Shown: piece after piece, positions 7,071-10,090 of the stretch | Numbering within the stretch: position 1 is the first letter of the stretch | How the letters are laid out: every line of letters starts with the position of its first letter | Made by a program: the position numbers and the translations under genes | Assembly (NCBI GenBank): GCA_003229995.1 | Contig: QIGJ01000241.1 | Coordinates: forward strand, 1 to 10,090 | Direction of reading: 5' to 3' | Length of the DNA: 10,090 bases | Origin: Gammaproteobacteria bacterium | Lineage (GTDB): Bacteria > Pseudomonadota > Gammaproteobacteria > SZUA-152 | Notes under the pieces: generated by a model | What the model saw: the letters and a program-made list of their open reading frames with translations, nothing else | Database searches by the model: none | What the model was told of the DNA's origin: nothing

Positions 7071-7126
7071 TCAATGGTTATCTGCCGTGGTAAGATGGTC
7101 CTATTATTAACGGTTGCGCAAATGCT
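6938..7126. other. Non-coding stretch between the palindromic element and the copper cluster
   Basis: Apart from the doubtful minus-strand remnant, I see no gene here. A very short plus-strand frame (ATG 7074-7076 to TGA 7128-7130, 18 codons, hydrophobic) could be a leader peptide but has no clear ribosome-binding site. The promoter of the small gene at 7172 must lie within this stretch or just after it. Confidence 0.3.
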
Positions 7127-7151
7127 TTGACCATATTTTATGTATGGTCAA
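7127..7151. promoter_or_regulatory. 9-bp dyad, candidate operator of the copper cluster
   Basis: TTGACCATA and TATGGTCAA are perfect reverse complements separated by 7 bp (7136-7142). The dyad ends 20 bp before the ATG at 7172, where a repressor or activator of the small gene, and perhaps of copA behind it, would bind. It does not match the CueR, CopY or CsoR sites I know, so the regulator is unidentified. No regulator gene is in the window. Confidence 0.5.
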
Positions 7152-7171
7152 GAGGCTCAAATGGGAAAAAT

Positions 7172-7486
7172 ATGAAAAAACCGAACCAGTATATCGGTAT
7201 TGATAACGACATGAATGGTGGCATGACCAACATTGGAAAAATTATCAGAGATGCCTGGGTATTTGAGCTTATTCCTGAAACCGAAACCTGTGAGGGCTGG
7301 AACCTGGGTGGGATTGATGCTTTGTTACAAAAGGTGAATGCCGAGTGGGATAAATACGGTTGCATGGTCAGTCAGTTGCCCGAGCCATTGGCGACACGTC
7401 ATCGTGAAATTTATGAGCAAGCCATTCAAAAAGCAAAAGCGTCAGGTTGGTCGGGTGAGCATGAAACGGGGGATGAGGGAACGTAA
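7172..7486 (+). CDS. Small uncharacterised protein upstream of copA
   Basis: A 104-residue soluble, acidic protein with no signal peptide or membrane segment. Notable stretches are YIGIDNDMNGGMTNIGKIIR (about 6-25), the segment AWVFELIPETETCEGWN (about 27-43), VNAEWDKYG (about 54-62) and a helical tail (REIYEQAIQKAKASGW). Two cysteines and no CXXC metal motif are seen. I believe similar short proteins occur in other proteobacteria but cannot name a family. ATG 7172 is preferred over the upstream TTG at 7127 because the earlier start would lie inside the 9-bp dyad; GGGA at 7163-7166 is a weak ribosome-binding site. It is 84 bp before copA on the same strand, so a shared transcript and a role linked to copper are possible but inferred from position only. 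Confidence 0.7.
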   Translation: MKKPNQYIGIDNDMNGGMTNIGKIIRDAWVFELIPETETCEGWNLGGIDALLQKVNAEWDKYGCMVSQLPEPLATRHREIYEQAIQKAKASGWSGEHETGDEGT

Positions 7487-7570
7487 TTTTCGAAGATTTC
7501 GAATGGTATACCCGTAGCGATTGAAATTTCGGCATTCGCCCCCACTACAGGCCAACAATTTCAAGTTAAT
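7487..7570. promoter_or_regulatory. Spacer before copA with repeated TTCGAA
   Basis: TTCGAA occurs twice, at 7489-7494 and 7498-7503, separated by GAT; each copy is itself palindromic, so the whole is near-symmetrical. A GAAATTTC palindrome follows near 7525. These could be a terminator-less operator or promoter part for copA, but no convincing -35/-10 pair is visible, and read-through from the small gene is equally possible. Confidence 0.3.
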
Positions 7571-10030
7571 GTGACTTCTATGGAAACCCGTCAACCCGTA
7601 ACCCTTGATCAGCAACTGACATCAACCAGCTTTCCTGTCGAGGGGATGACCTGCGGGGCATGTGCCATCCGGTTGGAAAAAGCCTTAAATCAAGCGCCTG
7701 GGATTGGTAGTGCCATGGTCAATTTTGCATTGGAGCGTGCTGATATCGATTTCGATGCAGATCAAACAGATATTATCGGTGTTGCAAATGTGATTCGTAA
7801 CGCCGGATTTGATGTTGCCCACGAGACATTCTCTTTTTCGGTTGAAGGAATGACGTGTAGTGCCTGCGCAGGCCGCATTGAAAAAGCGTTGATGACTGTA
7901 CCGGGTGTTTCTGAGGCCAATATCAATCTGGCGCTGGAACGTGCGGATGTCACTGGAATTTCCGGAGTCGTACACCTGGATATGCTGGCAGATGCGGTTG
8001 GCCGCGCCGGTTTCAAGGCGGTTATTGTTTCTGCCTCTGAGGAGCAGGCTCGCGTTGAGGAAGCGCATCGGGCCAAAGCAGAGGCAGCGCTGCGTCGCGA
8101 AAAATATATTTTGGTTGCATCGGCTCTGCTGGCCCTGCCGCTGGCCTCACAAATGGCCGCCATGGCAGGTCTCGGCAGCTTTCATCTTGCGCCTTGGGTC
8201 GAGTGGCTACTTGCCACGCCCGTACAATTCATTATCGGTGCCCGCTTCTACAAGGGAGCCTGGAAATCGTTGCGGGCCGGTGCCGGTAACATGGATGTAC
8301 TGGTGGTGTTAGGGACCTCGGCGGCCTATTTTTACAGTGTCTATCTGTTACTGACTCTTCAGGATGCCCACGGACAATTGTACTTTGAGACCTCTGCGGT
8401 ACTGATCACACTGATTCTGGCCGGAAAGTTCATGGAGGCCAAAGCCAAACGTGGCACGACTGCGGCCATCAGGCAGTTGATGGATCTCAGGCCGCAGGTC
8501 GCCCGGGTGCGCCGTAGCGATGGTTCGGAACAGGCGTTGCCCATTGCCGAAGTCAAGGCCACCGACATTGTTATCGTCAAGCCCGGCGAAAATATCCCGG
8601 TAGATGGTGAGGTGCTGGCAGGCCGTAGCGAAATCGACGAGGCGCTGATTACCGGAGAAAGCCTGCCAGTGGAAAAAAACCAGGGTGACACGGTGACCGG
8701 TGGATCGATTAATGGTACCGGTCTGCTGGAAATCCGGGCGACGAAAGTCGGTGAAGATTCCACACTGTCGAAAATTATCCGTCTAGTTGAGAATGCCCAG
8801 GCGGGCAAGGCACCCGTACAGCGTCTGGTAGACCGGATCAGTGAAATATTTGTACCGATTGTCATTGTGATCGCGGCGGTGACCTTCGGCATTCAGTATG
8901 GCGTCGTCGCAGACGGTACGTTTGAAACAGCATTGATCGCAGCGGTATCTGTATTGGTTATTGCTTGTCCCTGCGCCTTGGGACTGGCGACGCCGACGGC
9001 CATTATGACCGGCACGGGTGCCGCTGCCCGCTCCGGAATACTGATCAAGGATGTCACATCCCTGGAAAGTGCCCACCGATTGAATGCCATCATCTTCGAC
9101 AAAACCGGTACGTTGACAGAAGGCAAACCCACCATTATTTCCATTCATGCTGTGCGTGGCAGCGAAGACGGATTACTGGCCATTGCCGGGTCAGTTCAGC
9201 AGGGCAGTGAGCATCCACTGGCGAAGGCGATTCTTGGTCAAACAACGGAGCGGGGATTAACGCTTTTGCCCGTCGAAAATTTTCAGAGCCACACAGGCAC
9301 CGGTGTATCTGGCAGCGTGTCCGGAAAAGAAATTTTTATTGGTAATGAAGAATTGCTGGCCAATAATGATATTGATTCATCGGCCGTTGGTGAACTTGCG
9401 CAACAATGGCAAGATGAAGCAAAAACCGTCATCTGGATTGCTGATCGACAAGGTGTTATGGGTATTGTCTCCATTGCCGACCCGCTGCGAAGTGATGCCA
9501 AGTCTGCTATTCAGGCACTAAAGGATATGGGCATCAAAACCCTGATGCTGTCCGGTGATGCGCCAAAAGTTGCCCAGGCAATTGGTGAACAGGCGAGGAT
9601 CGATGACGCGCGAGGTGGTGTTAAACCGGATGGCAAATCATCAGTGGTTAACGAACTGAAAGAAGCAGGTTATGCGGTGGGCATGATCGGCGATGGTATT
9701 AATGATGCACCAGCACTGGCGGCTGCGGATGTGGGTATAGCCATGGGCACAGGCACAGATATTGCCATGGAAACCGCTGGCATTACCTTGATGCGGCCTG
9801 ATCCACGATTGGTGGCGGCTTCGATTTCTGCCAGTCGTGCAACGTTCAGTAAAATCAAACAGAATCTGTTCTGGGCATTCATTTACAATATTATCGGCAT
9901 ACCGCTTGCGGCAATGGGGTTGTTGACCCCGACAATAGCGGGTGCCGCGATGGCGCTGAGCAGCGTCAGTGTTGTTAGCAACTCTTTATTGCTGCGGCGC
10001 TGGAAACCTGATTTTACAAAAACGGACTAA
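7571..10030 (+). CDS. copA: CopA-type Cu+-exporting P1B-ATPase
   Basis: An 819-residue inner-membrane pump that uses ATP to export Cu+ (or Ag+) from the cytoplasm. Two N-terminal heavy-metal-associated domains carry GMTCGAC (25-31) and GMTCSAC (93-99). Eight membrane helices follow, among them about 178-200, 210-226, 241-262 and 274-292. The ion-binding CPC is at 466-468 in helix 6, with YN (772-773) in helix 7 and MALSS (794-798) in helix 8, the Cu+ P1B-1 set. The catalytic parts are the actuator TGES (361-364), phosphorylated D510 in DKTGT, SEHPLAKA (546-553), SGDAP (661-665) and GDGINDAPA (707-715). The protein is full length. GTG 7571 and ATG 7580 (816 residues) are both possible starts, with no strong ribosome-binding site. 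A CopZ-like gene follows after 13 bp. Confidence 0.96.
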   Translation: MTSMETRQPVTLDQQLTSTSFPVEGMTCGACAIRLEKALNQAPGIGSAMVNFALERADIDFDADQTDIIGVANVIRNAGFDVAHETFSFSVEGMTCSACAGRIEKALMTVPGVSEANINLALERADVTGISGVVHLDMLADAVGRAGFKAVIVSASEEQARVEEAHRAKAEAALRREKYILVASALLALPLASQMAAMAGLGSFHLAPWVEWLLATPVQFIIGARFYKGAWKSLRAGAGNMDVLVVLGTSAAYFYSVYLLLTLQDAHGQLYFETSAVLITLILAGKFMEAKAKRGTTAAIRQLMDLRPQVARVRRSDGSEQALPIAEVKATDIVIVKPGENIPVDGEVLAGRSEIDEALITGESLPVEKNQGDTVTGGSINGTGLLEIRATKVGEDSTLSKIIRLVENAQAGKAPVQRLVDRISEIFVPIVIVIAAVTFGIQYGVVADGTFETALIAAVSVLVIACPCALGLATPTAIMTGTGAAARSGILIKDVTSLESAHRLNAIIFDKTGTLTEGKPTIISIHAVRGSEDGLLAIAGSVQQGSEHPLAKAILGQTTERGLTLLPVENFQSHTGTGVSGSVSGKEIFIGNEELLANNDIDSSAVGELAQQWQDEAKTVIWIADRQGVMGIVSIADPLRSDAKSAIQALKDMGIKTLMLSGDAPKVAQAIGEQARIDDARGGVKPDGKSSVVNELKEAGYAVGMIGDGINDAPALAAADVGIAMGTGTDIAMETAGITLMRPDPRLVAASISASRATFSKIKQNLFWAFIYNIIGIPLAAMGLLTPTIAGAAMALSSVSVVSNSLLLRRWKPDFTKTD

Positions 10031-10043
10031 TGGAGCAAAAAAT

Positions 10044-10090
10044 ATGGAACGTGTAGAAATTCGTGTTGATGGAATGACCTGTGGCGGTTG
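10044..10090 (+). CDS. CopZ-like heavy-metal-associated protein, 5' part only
   Basis: The window ends 47 bases into this gene. The visible start reads MERVEIRVDGMTCGG and the next codon begins TG, fitting the expected Cys of a GMTCxxC metal-binding motif. This is the N-terminus of an HMA-domain protein, most likely a small copper chaperone that delivers Cu+ to the ATPase encoded just upstream. A second, longer HMA-containing protein cannot be excluded without the remainder. GGAG at 10032-10035 is a good ribosome-binding site 8 nt before the ATG, and the gap to copA is 13 bp, so they are almost certainly co-transcribed. Confidence 0.8.
   Translation, partial: MERVEIRVDGMTCGG

Noticed and set aside
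1..10090. CRISPR arrays, tRNA or rRNA genes, toxin-antitoxin or defence modules
   Set aside because: No regularly spaced repeats, no tRNA cloverleaf or rRNA sequence, and no recognisable defence or toxin gene were found on either strand.

Overview
The window looks like chromosomal DNA of a gammaproteobacterium. The main reason is the divergent pairing of argH with an AlgZ/AlgR-type (LytS/LytTR) two-component system, an arrangement known from Pseudomonas and relatives. The DUF3187 gene behind argH, the RhlE-type helicase and the protein sequences themselves fit the same group. Genus cannot be named from the sequence. Base composition is mixed and close to balanced, with AT-richer intergenic stretches.

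Layout. Positions 1-321 hold no convincing gene, only a possible C-terminal fragment at the left edge. On the minus strand, 2198-322 is a two-gene operon: an AlgZ/FimS-like membrane sensor kinase overlapping by 4 bp an AlgR-like response regulator. A 151-bp divergent intergenic region with a perfect 20-bp palindrome separates it from argH (2350-3741, plus strand). ArgH is followed, with overlap, by a DUF3187 exported protein that is broken by a frameshift near 4060. After a 217-bp gap comes an RhlE-type DEAD-box RNA helicase (4980-6245). Convergent to it is a small minus-strand gene for a two-repeat DUF1508 (YegP-like) protein (6715-6383).

The stretch 6246-7126 is repeat-rich. Between the convergent genes lies a perfect 19-bp inverted repeat whose loop carries a 41-bp palindromic unit. 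Just upstream of the yegP-like gene lies a 164-bp, almost wholly palindromic element flanked by TAATA/TAATA. Both share the same termini (CCTARATCCTGCAAGTG), so they look like non-autonomous mobile elements (MITEs) of one family bracketing the small gene. This is the least ordinary part of the window.

The right end is a copper-handling cluster on the plus strand: a small uncharacterised protein (7172-7486) preceded by a 9-bp dyad, a complete CopA-type Cu+ P1B-ATPase with two N-terminal metal-binding domains (7571-10030), and the first 15 codons of a CopZ-like heavy-metal-associated protein (10044 onward, cut by the window edge). The chaperone would bind Cu+ and hand it to the ATPase for export. 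I see no clear novel multi-gene system. The best candidates for something undescribed are the palindromic element family and the small gene linked to copA.
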